From an uncultured Lachnotalea sp. (GTDB lineage Bacteria; Bacillota; Clostridia; Lachnospirales; Lachnospiraceae): DNA of 64,000 nt. The stretch covers positions 1 to 64,000 of the forward strand of contig CAMSZT010000002.1 in the NCBI GenBank assembly GCA_947066815.1, written 5' to 3'. Below are positions 53,357-61,704 of the stretch, one piece after another. Under the pieces are notes generated by a model that saw only the letters and a list, made by a program, of their open reading frames with translations, was not told the DNA's origin and searched no databases. A program made the translations under genes and the position numbers. Within the stretch, counting starts at the first letter, position 1; every line of letters begins with the position of its first letter.

Positions 53357-54301
53357 ATGGAAGACTTTCCGGTTTATCTGTTTACGGGTTTTTTAGAATC
53401 GGGAAAGACCAGGTTCATCAAGGAGACCCTGGAGGATCCCAGGTTCAACGGAGGGGAGAGGACGCTCCTCCTTCTCTGTGAGGAGGGAGAAGTCGAATAC
53501 GATACGGACCTTCCCTGTATGGAGAATGTGTTCATCGAGGTGATAGAGAATGAGTCGGACTTAACGCCCAGGGTGCTCGACTATCTGGAAAAGAAGCACC
53601 GGGCGGAGCGGGTCATGGTGGAATACAACGGCATGTGGATGCTTTCCTCTCTTTATGACAATATGCCGGACGCCTGGGCCATCTACCAGGAATTCCTGTT
53701 CATCGACGCAGGGACTTTTCTGAGCTACAATGCCAACATGCGGGGGCTTGTGGTGGATAAGCTCACCACCTGCGAGCTGGCGGTCTTCAACCGGTTTGGG
53801 GCAGGCATGGACAAGATGGAATTCCACAAGATCGTCCGGGGAGTGAGCCGCCGCACGGCCATCGTCTATGAATCGCTGGACGGGAACGTGGAGTACGACG
53901 ATATCGAGGATCCCCTTCCCTATGACATCGACGCTCCCATCGTCGCGGTCGGGGACGAGGACTATGCCATCTGGTACCGGGATGTGTCGGAGGAACCGAA
54001 GAAGTATCACAAAAAGACGGTGGAGTGCCTGGGGATGGCCGTGGTCAATTCCCGGTTCAAGGCGGGGAGCTTCGCCTTTGGCAGAAAGGTCATGACCTGC
54101 TGCGCGGACGACATCCAGTTTGCCAGCTTTCTGGCCCTGTGTGGCCCGGAGCATATGCCGGAAAACAAGAAATGGTACCGGCTGCGCTTCGAGATGGAGT
54201 TTAAGTTCCACAAGCTTTACGGGCGGAGAGGTCCGGTACTCACAGTCTGCTCCATGGAGGAGGCCGGGCCGCCGGAAGATCCGGTGGCGACGTTCTATTA
54301 A
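53357..54301 (+). CDS. Second COG0523-like protein, CxCC lost, TIGR03943-like C-terminus
   Basis: 314 residues. The N-terminus has a CobW-type P-loop (FTGFLESGKTRFIKE), but the CxCC metal motif is absent; the equivalent strand reads LLLLCEEGEVEYD. The C-terminal part, SRFKAGSFAFGRKVMTCCADDIQFASFLALC, resembles the tail of TIGR03943/DUF1980 proteins that accompany metal-related permeases. It may be a metal-handling partner of the first COG0523 protein. ATG 53357 follows GGAAGGAGGAGACAG. Confidence 0.75.
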   Translation: MEDFPVYLFTGFLESGKTRFIKETLEDPRFNGGERTLLLLCEEGEVEYDTDLPCMENVFIEVIENESDLTPRVLDYLEKKHRAERVMVEYNGMWMLSSLYDNMPDAWAIYQEFLFIDAGTFLSYNANMRGLVVDKLTTCELAVFNRFGAGMDKMEFHKIVRGVSRRTAIVYESLDGNVEYDDIEDPLPYDIDAPIVAVGDEDYAIWYRDVSEEPKKYHKKTVECLGMAVVNSRFKAGSFAFGRKVMTCCADDIQFASFLALCGPEHMPENKKWYRLRFEMEFKFHKLYGRRGPVLTVCSMEEAGPPEDPVATFY

Positions 54302-54342
54302 TGCTTGGAGCACCGGACTAAGAAGAATCTGGGGGAGATGAA

Positions 54343-55158
54343 ATGCTTGCGAAGATTTTAATTGACAATCAGTCGAAAAATGAGCTGGCCTGTGAATGGG
54401 GGCTGGCGGTGTATCTGGAATATGAGGGCCGCAGAATTCTTCTGGACACGGGGACGACGGGCGTATTTGTGAAAAATGCGGAGGCCATGGGCGTTCCCCT
54501 GGAAAAAGTAGAATACGGTGTGTTGTCCCACGCCCATTACGACCATTCCGACGGGCTGGAGGCGTTTTTTGAGAAAAACGATACGGCAAAGTTCTATCTG
54601 AGGAAGGGTGCCAGAGAGAACTGCTATGGCAAGCGGTGGATTTTTTATAAGTATATCGGCATTGCGAGGGGCATTCTGGAAAAATTCCGGGATCGGATCG
54701 TTTACGTGGACGGAACCTTCGAGCTGCTTCCCGGCGTCTGGCTCCTGCCCCACACCACGCCGGGCCTGGAGAAGATCGGAAAACGGGCGGGGCTTTATGT
54801 GAAGGATGGGCGGAAGCTGGTTCCGGACTTTTTTGCCCACGAGCAGAGTCTGGTCCTTGACACGAAGGAGGGCCTTGTGATCTTTAACAGCTGTTCCCAC
54901 GGCGGCGCCGACAATATCATCCGGGAGGTCTCGGAGGCCTTTTTGGGGAAGTCCATCTGCGCCCTGATCGGCGGGCTTCATCTGTACCGTTCCACCGGGG
55001 AGGAGGTGCGGGCTCTGGCCGGCCGGATCCGGGAAACGGGGATCAGGAAGGTCATCACCGGACACTGCACCGGGGAGAGGGCATTTGGGCTCCTGAAGGA
55101 AGAACTGGGCGATGTGGTGGAGGGACTGTATACGGGGATGGAGTTTGAAATCGGGTGA
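54343..55158 (+). CDS. MBL-fold metallohydrolase
   Basis: 271 residues of the metallo-beta-lactamase superfamily. The zinc motif is LSHAHYDHSDGLEAF (about 62-76), with further ligands in FNSCSHGGADNIIREV and VITGHCTGERAF. It resembles the group annotated as dihydropterin/aminobenzene 5'-phosphate synthase-like; the true substrate is unknown. The start follows GGGGGAGATGAA, 41 bases after the second COG0523 gene, so it is probably co-transcribed. Confidence 0.86.
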   Translation: MLAKILIDNQSKNELACEWGLAVYLEYEGRRILLDTGTTGVFVKNAEAMGVPLEKVEYGVLSHAHYDHSDGLEAFFEKNDTAKFYLRKGARENCYGKRWIFYKYIGIARGILEKFRDRIVYVDGTFELLPGVWLLPHTTPGLEKIGKRAGLYVKDGRKLVPDFFAHEQSLVLDTKEGLVIFNSCSHGGADNIIREVSEAFLGKSICALIGGLHLYRSTGEEVRALAGRIRETGIRKVITGHCTGERAFGLLKEELGDVVEGLYTGMEFEIG

Positions 55159-55164
55159 TGTTTT

Positions 55165-55341
55165 ATGAAGGAACAATATCAGGAGATTTATGAGGATCAG
55201 ACCTGTCCTCTTGACGGCCGGGCGGCGGTCCATACCCTTTGGCTTACCAAAAGCACCTGCACCAGATGTGCAGATGAGGTGCTGAATTTTTCCTGTAGTC
55301 TGGACGGAGAGTGCAGGGAATGCGTCTCAGAATATCCGTAG
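55165..55341 (+). CDS. Small Cys-rich protein (putative zinc ribbon)
   Basis: 58 residues, too short for the ORF track: MKEQYQEIYEDQTCPLDGRAAVHTLWLTKSTC, then TRCADEVLNFSCSLDGECRECVSEYP. Six Cys residues, including two CxxC pairs, suggest zinc or another metal. The start is 6 bases after the MBL-fold stop, so it is likely translated from the same transcript although the ribosome-binding site is weak. No family recognised. Confidence 0.55.
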   Translation: MKEQYQEIYEDQTCPLDGRAAVHTLWLTKSTCTRCADEVLNFSCSLDGECRECVSEYP

Positions 55342-55349
55342 GGGCCGGG

Positions 55350-56135
55350 ATGGAGATTTCTTTGCACTATGAGGAGACGGGGGAAGGAGAGCCCTTGGTG
55401 CTGCTCCACGGGAACGGGGAGGACGGCAGTTATTTTTCTGCTCAGACCGCCTTTTTTCAGAAGTATTATCGGGTGATCGCCGTTGACACCAGAGGGCACG
55501 GGAAGTCGCCCCGGGGGACGGCCCCCTTTACCATGGCGCAGTTTGCCGCAGACTTGAAGGGCCTGCTGGATGGTCTGGGCATCCGGACGGCGCACCTTCT
55601 GGGCTTCAGCGACGGAGCCAACATTGCCATGACTTTTGCCCTGCGTTATCCGGAGTATCTGAAAAGCCTGATCTTAAACGGCGGGAATATAAGTCCCTGG
55701 GGCGTGAAGCTTTCCGTTCAGATTCCGATCCTGCTGGGATACGGCCTTGTATCTGTGATTGCCCTGTTTGACAGAAAAGCAGTACTCAAAAAGGAGATCC
55801 TGGGGCTGATGGTCCACGAGCCGGACATCCGCCCGGAGGAACTTGGGCGGATATCGGCGCCGGCCCTTGTCATTGCCGGAAGAAAGGACATGATCCGTGA
55901 GTCCCACACAAGGCTGATCCAGAAGAGCATACCGGGAAGCCGCCTCTGCATCATGGAAGGAACCCATTTCATAGCCGCAGAAAAGCCAGAAGAATTCAAC
56001 CAACACATCCTCGGATTTTTGGAGCCGCCCGGTCGGAATCTGTTTTCGAGAGCAGGCGATAGCGGAAGCGAGTCTGTGGAGAGCGAAAGCCCCGGAGCCG
56101 CCTGGTCGGAATCTGTTTTCGAGAGCCGCCGATAG
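55350..56135 (+). CDS. Alpha/beta hydrolase with repeat-derived C-terminal tail
   Basis: 261 residues. Core motifs are VLLHGNGEDGSYF, DTRGHGKSPRG, the nucleophile elbow LLGFSDGANIA (Ser), VIAGRKDMI (Asp) and GTHFIAAEKPEEFNQ (His). The fold ends near LGFLE (about 56020). The last 37 residues (PPGRNLFSRAGDSGSESVESESPGAAWSESVFESRR) are encoded by the first two units of a 73-bp repeat array and are not part of the fold. The original stop has probably been displaced. ATG 55350 follows AGGGGCCGGG and overlaps the small gene closely. Confidence 0.82.
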   Translation: MEISLHYEETGEGEPLVLLHGNGEDGSYFSAQTAFFQKYYRVIAVDTRGHGKSPRGTAPFTMAQFAADLKGLLDGLGIRTAHLLGFSDGANIAMTFALRYPEYLKSLILNGGNISPWGVKLSVQIPILLGYGLVSVIALFDRKAVLKKEILGLMVHEPDIRPEELGRISAPALVIAGRKDMIRESHTRLIQKSIPGSRLCIMEGTHFIAAEKPEEFNQHILGFLEPPGRNLFSRAGDSGSESVESESPGAAWSESVFESRR

Positions 56136-56251
56136 CGGAAGCGAGTCTGTGGAGAGCGAAAGCCCCGGAGCCGCCTGGTCGGAATCTGTTTTCGTGAGCA
56201 GACGATAGCGGGAGCGTGTCTGCGATGAAAAGCAGATTCCGACCAGGCGGC
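56021..56251. repeat. 73-bp tandem repeats ending in a long palindrome
   Basis: Two full units and a third that turns back on itself start at 56021, 56094 and 56167 (exact 73-bp spacing). The unit runs GGAGCCGCCTGGTCGGAATC ... GATAGCGGAAGCGAGTCTGT ... GAAAGCCCC. In the third, GCCGCCTGGTCGGAATCTG (56170-56188) is mirrored by CAGATTCCGACCAGGCGGC (56233-56251). An inner GCAGAC / GTCTGC hairpin surrounds GATAGCGGGAGC. It lies between the hydrolase and degV. Confidence 0.85.
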
Positions 56252-56272
56252 GACTTAAAGGAGAGAGATTTT

Positions 56273-57130
56273 ATGGAAAATGTAAAGATCATCGCAGACA
56301 GTACCTGCGACTTAAGCGACGAGCTGTTTGCGGAGTACGACATCGGTATGCTCCCCCTAAGCATTGTCATGGACGAAAAGAGCTATTTTGACAGAAGCGA
56401 GGTCACGCCGGAGGAGATCTTCAAATGGGCGGACGAGAATAAGACCACGCCCAAGACGGCGGCTATTTCCATGGAGATGGCGGTGGAGACGGCGATGCCC
56501 TACGTGGAGGCGGGGCGGGACATCATCTTCTTCGGGATCTCCGAGGACATGAGCACCACCTGCAACGTGATGCGGCTGGCGGCAGGGGAGCTTCAGACGG
56601 ACCGGATCTTCGTGATCGATTCCAGGAACCTTTCCACCGGGATCGGGCTCCAGGTGCTCCGGGCTGCCGAGATGGCCGGGGAGGGAAAGGCGGCGGAGGA
56701 GATCGTGGCAGAGATCGAGGCGGCCAGAGATCTTGTGCGGGCCAGCTTCGTGGTGGATACGCTCACCTATCTGGCCAGGGGCGGACGCTGCTCTTCCGCG
56801 ACGGCCCTGCTCGCCAACACCCTGAAATTAAAGCCCCGGATCGCGGTGAAGGACGGGAAGATGGGGGTGGACAAGAAGTACAGAGGGACGCTCTCCAAGG
56901 TCATCCTCAAATACACGAAGGATATGGAGGAGGAACTTCTGCGTGCGGACGGAAAGAGGGTGTTCATCACCCATTCCGGCTGTGACCGGGCGGTGGTAGA
57001 GCAGGTGCGGGCTTACCTTGAGGGCCTCGGGGTCTTTGAGCAGGTCATCGAGACCAGGGCAGGGGGCGTGATCTCCAGCCACTGCGGGCCGGGAACCCTG
57101 GGTGTTTTGTTCTATGTGAAAGAGGCATGA
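56273..57130 (+). CDS. DegV-family fatty-acid-binding protein
   Basis: 285 residues. The N-terminus VKIIADSTCDLSDELFAEYDIGMLPLSIVMDEKSYFD is typical of DegV. ISMEMAVE, FFGISEDMSTTCNVM and DTLTYLARGGRCSSATAL are the other family blocks. DegV proteins bind fatty acids and can feed the FakA kinase for phospholipid synthesis. ATG 56273 follows AAAGGAGAGAGATTTT; the ORF-track start at 56216 lies inside the palindromic repeat. Confidence 0.92.
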   Translation: MENVKIIADSTCDLSDELFAEYDIGMLPLSIVMDEKSYFDRSEVTPEEIFKWADENKTTPKTAAISMEMAVETAMPYVEAGRDIIFFGISEDMSTTCNVMRLAAGELQTDRIFVIDSRNLSTGIGLQVLRAAEMAGEGKAAEEIVAEIEAARDLVRASFVVDTLTYLARGGRCSSATALLANTLKLKPRIAVKDGKMGVDKKYRGTLSKVILKYTKDMEEELLRADGKRVFITHSGCDRAVVEQVRAYLEGLGVFEQVIETRAGGVISSHCGPGTLGVLFYVKEA

Positions 57131-57193
57131 CACGCGGGATACGGCAAAACGCATGAAAGATAAAATCTGGCGGAAAGTGGGAGGCGGAATGCC

Positions 57194-59614
57194 ATGACGA
57201 TCAAAGATCTGGAGATCGGCCAGTCGGCGGTGGTGAAAACCGTCGGCGGAGCCGGTTCCCTGAGACAGCATTTTCTGGATATGGGAGTGATCCCGGGAGC
57301 GGAGGTGACCCTTGTAAAGTATGCGCCCATGGGCGATCCCATGGAGCTCAGGCTCCACGGGTACGAGCTGACTCTGCGGGTTGCGGATGCCAAACAGATC
57401 GAGGTGGAACCCATAAGGGAGGCCGGCGCGCCCGGCGTAAAAGAAAAAAGAGGCGGAGACGACGCGTGGGTGGACGGGAACAGAGCCTTCGGAAGGAAAA
57501 CGGAACCCGCCCGGTCCTTTACAAGGATCAGCAGCAGAGAACATCCGGGTTTCGGCGAGGGCGGACGCTACCATGTGAAGGAGGGGGAGAATCCGCTTCC
57601 GAAAGAAACCTGCCTGACCTTTGCCCTGGCGGGAAATCAGAACTGCGGGAAGACGACTCTGTTCAACCGGCTGACCGGGGCCAGTCAGCACGTGGGGAAT
57701 TTCCCCGGTGTGACGGTGGACCGCAAGAGCGGGACCATCAAGAGCCATGAGAATACGCTGGTGACGGATCTGCCGGGGATCTATTCCCTGTCGCCCTACA
57801 GCAGCGAGGAGATCGTGTCCAGGCGGTTCATCCTGGAGGAAAAGCCGACAGGGATCATCAATATCGTGGATGCCACCAATATCGAGCGGAACCTGTATCT
57901 GACCATGCAGCTCATGGAACTTCAGGTGCCCATGGTCCTGGCCCTCAACATGATGGACGAGGTGAAGGGCAACGGCGGCGCCGTCTACATCAATGAGATG
58001 GAGGCCATGCTGGGGATCCCGGTGGTGCCCATCTCGGCGGCGAAGAACGAGGGGACGGAGGAACTTGTGAACCACGCCCTCCATATCGCCAGGTATCAGG
58101 AGCGGCCGGGGAGATTGGATTTCTGCGGCCCGGAGGAGATGGGCGGCGCGGTGCACCGGTGCCTGCACAGCATCAGCCACCTGATCGAGGACCACGCGAA
58201 GGCGGCGGGGATCCCGGTCCGCTTCGGGGCGACGAAACTGGTGGAGGGGGATCCCAGGGTCATGGAGGCCCTGCGCCTTTCCCAGAATGAGAAGGAGACC
58301 ATTGAGCATATCATCTGCCAGATGGAGGAGGAGCGGGGCCTTGACCGGGCGGCAGCCATTGCCGATATGCGTTTTTCCTTTATCGAGCGGCTGGTAAAAA
58401 AGACGGTGGTGAAGCCGAGGGAGAGTAAAGAGCGGGAGAGGAGCCGGAGGATCGACCGGCTTTTGACGGGGAAATATACGGCGATCCCGGCCTTCGCGGC
58501 CATCATGGGGCTGGTGTTTTTCCTGACCTTCAACGTGGTCGGCGCCTGGCTTCAGGACATCATGGCTTCCGGCATCGACCGGCTGGCGGTGTATGTGGAC
58601 GGGACCCTCGCCGCCTGGAATGTGAACCGGGTGCTTCATTCCCTGATCATTGACGGGATCTTCAACGGCGTGGGAAGCATCTTAAGCTTCCTGCCCATCA
58701 TCGTGACCCTGTTTTTCTTCCTGTCCCTTCTGGAGGACACCGGGTACATGGCCAGGGTCGCCTTTGTCATGGATAAGCTTCTCAGGAAGATCGGCCTGTC
58801 CGGGCGGAGCATCGTGCCCATGCTGGTCGGCTTCGGATGCACGGTGCCGGGAGTCATGGCCAGCCGGACCCTCCCCTCGGAGCGGGACCGGAAGATGACC
58901 ATCCTCCTGACGCCTTTTATGAGCTGCACGGCGAAGCTCCCCATTTACGGATTTTTCACGGCGGCATTCTTTCCGAAATACAGTGGTCTGATCATGGTGG
59001 GGCTTTATTTCTTCGGGATCTTCATGGGGATCTTGCTGGCGCTCCTGCTCAAAAACAGCATGTTCCGGGGGGAGGCGGTGCCCTTTGTCATGGAGCTTCC
59101 CAATTATCGGATGCCGGGTCTTAAAAACGTGGCCAGGCTTCTGTGGGAAAAGGCCAAGGATTTCCTCCAGCGGGCCTTTACCGTGATCTTCGTGGCCACC
59201 ATCGTGATCTGGTTTTTGCAGACCTTTGACATCCGGCTGAACGTGGTGACCGACTCGAAGGACAGCATTCTGGCGGCTGCGGCCGGCCGGATCGCCCCCC
59301 TGTTTGCGCCGCTGGGCTTTGGCGACTGGAGGGTCTGCACGGCCCTGATCGCCGGATTCATGGCCAAGGAGAGCGTGGTCTCCACCCTGTCGGTGTTATT
59401 CGGGGCGACCACGGCCCTCCTGGCTGCCATCACCCCGGCGGCGGCAGGAGCCCTTCTGGTGTTCTGCCTGCTGTATACGCCCTGCGTGGCGGCCGTCGCC
59501 TCCATCAAGCGGGAGCTGGGCGGAAAATGGGCGGCGGGCGTGGTCGTCGGCCAGTGCCTGATCGCCTGGGCATGTGCGTTCCTTACCCATCTGGTCATGG
59601 GAATATGGGGATAG
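57194..59614 (+). CDS. feoB: FeoA-FeoB fusion, ferrous iron transporter
   Basis: 806 residues. A FeoA-like SH3 domain at the N-terminus (MTIKDLEIGQSAVVKTVGGAGSLRQHFLDMGVIPGAEVTLVKYAPMGDPMELRL, about 1-75) is joined by a charged linker to FeoB. The G domain starts FALAGNQNCGKTTLFNRLTGASQHVGNFPGVTVDRKSG (about 145); LVTDLPGIYSLSPYSSEE is the switch/G3 part and NMMDE the G4. The membrane domain has the Gate motifs GFGCTVPGVMASRTL and FMSCTAKLPIYGFF. It imports Fe(II). Fusions of this type are common in Clostridia. Confidence 0.96.
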   Translation: MTIKDLEIGQSAVVKTVGGAGSLRQHFLDMGVIPGAEVTLVKYAPMGDPMELRLHGYELTLRVADAKQIEVEPIREAGAPGVKEKRGGDDAWVDGNRAFGRKTEPARSFTRISSREHPGFGEGGRYHVKEGENPLPKETCLTFALAGNQNCGKTTLFNRLTGASQHVGNFPGVTVDRKSGTIKSHENTLVTDLPGIYSLSPYSSEEIVSRRFILEEKPTGIINIVDATNIERNLYLTMQLMELQVPMVLALNMMDEVKGNGGAVYINEMEAMLGIPVVPISAAKNEGTEELVNHALHIARYQERPGRLDFCGPEEMGGAVHRCLHSISHLIEDHAKAAGIPVRFGATKLVEGDPRVMEALRLSQNEKETIEHIICQMEEERGLDRAAAIADMRFSFIERLVKKTVVKPRESKERERSRRIDRLLTGKYTAIPAFAAIMGLVFFLTFNVVGAWLQDIMASGIDRLAVYVDGTLAAWNVNRVLHSLIIDGIFNGVGSILSFLPIIVTLFFFLSLLEDTGYMARVAFVMDKLLRKIGLSGRSIVPMLVGFGCTVPGVMASRTLPSERDRKMTILLTPFMSCTAKLPIYGFFTAAFFPKYSGLIMVGLYFFGIFMGILLALLLKNSMFRGEAVPFVMELPNYRMPGLKNVARLLWEKAKDFLQRAFTVIFVATIVIWFLQTFDIRLNVVTDSKDSILAAAAGRIAPLFAPLGFGDWRVCTALIAGFMAKESVVSTLSVLFGATTALLAAITPAAAGALLVFCLLYTPCVAAVASIKRELGGKWAAGVVVGQCLIAWACAFLTHLVMGIWG

Positions 59615-59750
59615 CCGGTAAAAAGCAACGTGGGTTTTATGTTAAATTATTAAGAGGCTTATGCTTTCAGAAACAGAATTAAAAACGGTCCCGCCTTTGG
59701 CGGAGGGGGATCAAAAACAATCTTTTTTTGAAGATCAAGGAGTGAAGAAT

Positions 59751-60122
59751 ATGAATTTTAAATTTGCCCACAACAACCTGAATGTGTTTGATCTGCAGAA
59801 ATCCCTGGAGTTTTATGAGAAGGCCCTGGGGCTCAAGGAGGTCCGGAGGAAGGAGAAGGAGGACGGGAGCTTTATCCTGGTGTACCTGGGGGACGGGCAG
59901 ACGCCTCACCAGCTGGAGCTGACCTGGCTGAGGGACATGGACAGGCCCTACAACCTGGGGGACAACGAGATCCATCTGGCTTTTTCCGTGGACGACTTTG
60001 AGGCGGCCCATGAGAAGCATAAGGAGATGGGGTGCATCTGTTTTGAGAATCCGGCCATGGGGATCTATTTTATCTCGGATCCGGACGGGTACTGGCTGGA
60101 GATCATACCGGAAAGAAAGTAA
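59751..60122 (+). CDS. VOC-family lactoylglutathione lyase-like protein
   Basis: 123 residues: NFKFAHNNLNVFDLQKSLEFYEKALGLKEVRRKEKEDGSFILVYLGDG, then LELTWLRDMD, EIHLAFSVDDFEAAHEKHKEMGCI and SDPDGYWLEIIPERK. The pattern is that of glyoxalase I (metal ligands His, Glu, His, Glu), so methylglyoxal detoxification is plausible but the thiol cofactor is unknown. ATG 59751 follows CAAGGAGTGAAGAAT; the ORF-track extension to 59661 is not needed. Confidence 0.86.
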   Translation: MNFKFAHNNLNVFDLQKSLEFYEKALGLKEVRRKEKEDGSFILVYLGDGQTPHQLELTWLRDMDRPYNLGDNEIHLAFSVDDFEAAHEKHKEMGCICFENPAMGIYFISDPDGYWLEIIPERK

Positions 60123-60128
60123 GGGATC

Positions 60129-61664
60129 ATGGCGATGGATATCGAGACGAGGAAAAAGGAGCCGGAGGTGAGGCAGTCCGGGGAGACGAGGGAGCAGGAC
60201 GGCGTGGCGGGTCTGCTCGCGCTTCTTTCCCGGGAAGGGCTTCTCCTGGAGGCGTCGGAGGGGATCGAAGAACTTCTGCCGTTTTTTTTCACGGCCAATT
60301 CAAAGGAGGCGAAGGCGGGCACGTTCTTTGTCTGCAAGGGCTACACGTTTAAAAAAGAATATCTGGAGATGGCAGAGAGGCAGGGGGCCATCCTCTATAT
60401 GGCTGAGACGGATTACGGCGTCTCGCTGCCGAAGATCCTGGTGACGGACATCCGGCGGGCGGCCTCCCTGGCGGCCCGGTGGTTTTACGGGAATCCGGGG
60501 GAGGAGCTTTTTGTGACTGGCATCACCGGGACAAAGGGAAAGACCACCACGGCCTATATTTTAAAGTCGATCCTGGATACGGCACGGCCGGGAAGGACGG
60601 CGGTCTTTTCCACCATGGAGGTGTTCACGGGGAAGGAATCCCGGGTGAGCCACCTGACGACTCCGGAGCCTGCGGAACTTCAGTCCTATTTCCGGGAGGC
60701 GGTGGAAAACGGCTGTGACCACGTGGTCATGGAGGTGTCCTCACAGGCCATGAAGCTGTCCCGCGTCTACGGGGAGCCCTTCCCCATAGGGATCTTCCTC
60801 AATGTGGACGAGGACCATATCGGCGGGAAGGAGCATGCTACCCTGGAGGAATACGTGGGCTGCAAGATCGCCTTTTTGGCACAGTGCGATACGGTGATCG
60901 TCAACCGGGAGACCCGCTTTTTCGACCAGGTCATGGCCGGATGCGCAGGGAAACGGGTGATCCTCTACGGCCGTGACGTTTCCTGTGACGGGGCCATCCG
61001 GAACACAGCGTCGGATGCGTCGGGGAGCCGGTTTGAGCTGGGCTATGGGGGGGAATGGTACGCTTTTTCGTCCAGCCTGGTGGGCCGGTTCAACGTGGAG
61101 AATCTGACGGCAGCCATTTTGGCGGCTCTTGTGATGGGGATCGACGCGGGAACGATCCAGGAGGGGATCCGTTCGGTCCATGTGCCCGGACGGATGATGG
61201 TGATGGAGCATGACGGGATCCATATCGTGGTGGATTACGCCCACAATTATCTGAGCTTCCTGAATGTCTATCAGGCGGTGAAGGAAGCCTTTTCACCGAG
61301 GCATATCCATGCCGTGTTCGGGAGCCAGGGGGAGCGGTCCCCGGTGCGCAGAAGGGACGTGGGCGTGCTGGCGGAAAAATACGCGGACTACGTCTATCTG
61401 ACCGCCGACGATCCCGGCTATGAGAGGGTGGAGGATATCTGCGGGGAGATCCGGCGCCACATCACAAAGCCCTGTAAGATCATCCCGGACCGGGAAGCGG
61501 CCGTGTGGACGGCCCTCTCGGCGGCAGAGCCGGGGGATGTGGTGATCCTGGCGGGGAAGGGGGCGGAGGTGACCCAGCGGGTGAGAGACGGGTTCGTCCC
61601 CTATATTTCGGATATCAAAGCGGCCCAGCAATGGATCGCCGCACAAAAAGAGAAGGGCCGGTGA
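60129..61664 (+). CDS. MurE-type UDP-MurNAc-tripeptide ligase
   Basis: 511 residues, Mur ligase family. The ATP-binding loop is VTGITGTKGKTTTAYIL (about 134). LTTPEPAELQSYFREAVENGCDHVVMEVSSQAMKLSRV, the carbamylated-Lys region YVGCKIAFLAQCD and DYAHNYLSF follow. The residue-selecting loop reads TADDPGYERVEDI, which is neither the DNPR motif of DAP-adding MurE nor clearly the Lys type. This could be a second, non-canonical MurE-like ligase. It starts 6 bases after the VOC gene, so the two are probably one transcript. Confidence 0.85.
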   Translation: MAMDIETRKKEPEVRQSGETREQDGVAGLLALLSREGLLLEASEGIEELLPFFFTANSKEAKAGTFFVCKGYTFKKEYLEMAERQGAILYMAETDYGVSLPKILVTDIRRAASLAARWFYGNPGEELFVTGITGTKGKTTTAYILKSILDTARPGRTAVFSTMEVFTGKESRVSHLTTPEPAELQSYFREAVENGCDHVVMEVSSQAMKLSRVYGEPFPIGIFLNVDEDHIGGKEHATLEEYVGCKIAFLAQCDTVIVNRETRFFDQVMAGCAGKRVILYGRDVSCDGAIRNTASDASGSRFELGYGGEWYAFSSSLVGRFNVENLTAAILAALVMGIDAGTIQEGIRSVHVPGRMMVMEHDGIHIVVDYAHNYLSFLNVYQAVKEAFSPRHIHAVFGSQGERSPVRRRDVGVLAEKYADYVYLTADDPGYERVEDICGEIRRHITKPCKIIPDREAAVWTALSAAEPGDVVILAGKGAEVTQRVRDGFVPYISDIKAAQQWIAAQKEKGR

Positions 61665-61681
61665 GCAGATCCACCGGCCTT
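61654..61681. terminator. Terminator between the MurE-like gene and the glycosyltransferase
   Basis: AAGGGCCGGTG / CACCGGCCTTT stem with an 8-base loop. It includes the last codons and TGA of the ligase and can serve both convergent genes. Confidence 0.78.
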
Positions 61682-61704
61682 TCCGCAAGGAAAAAAGAAA
61701 ATGA

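Noticed and set aside
56021-56251. Possible CRISPR array
   Set aside because: The 73-bp units are repeated in full with no unique spacers, and there are no cas genes.
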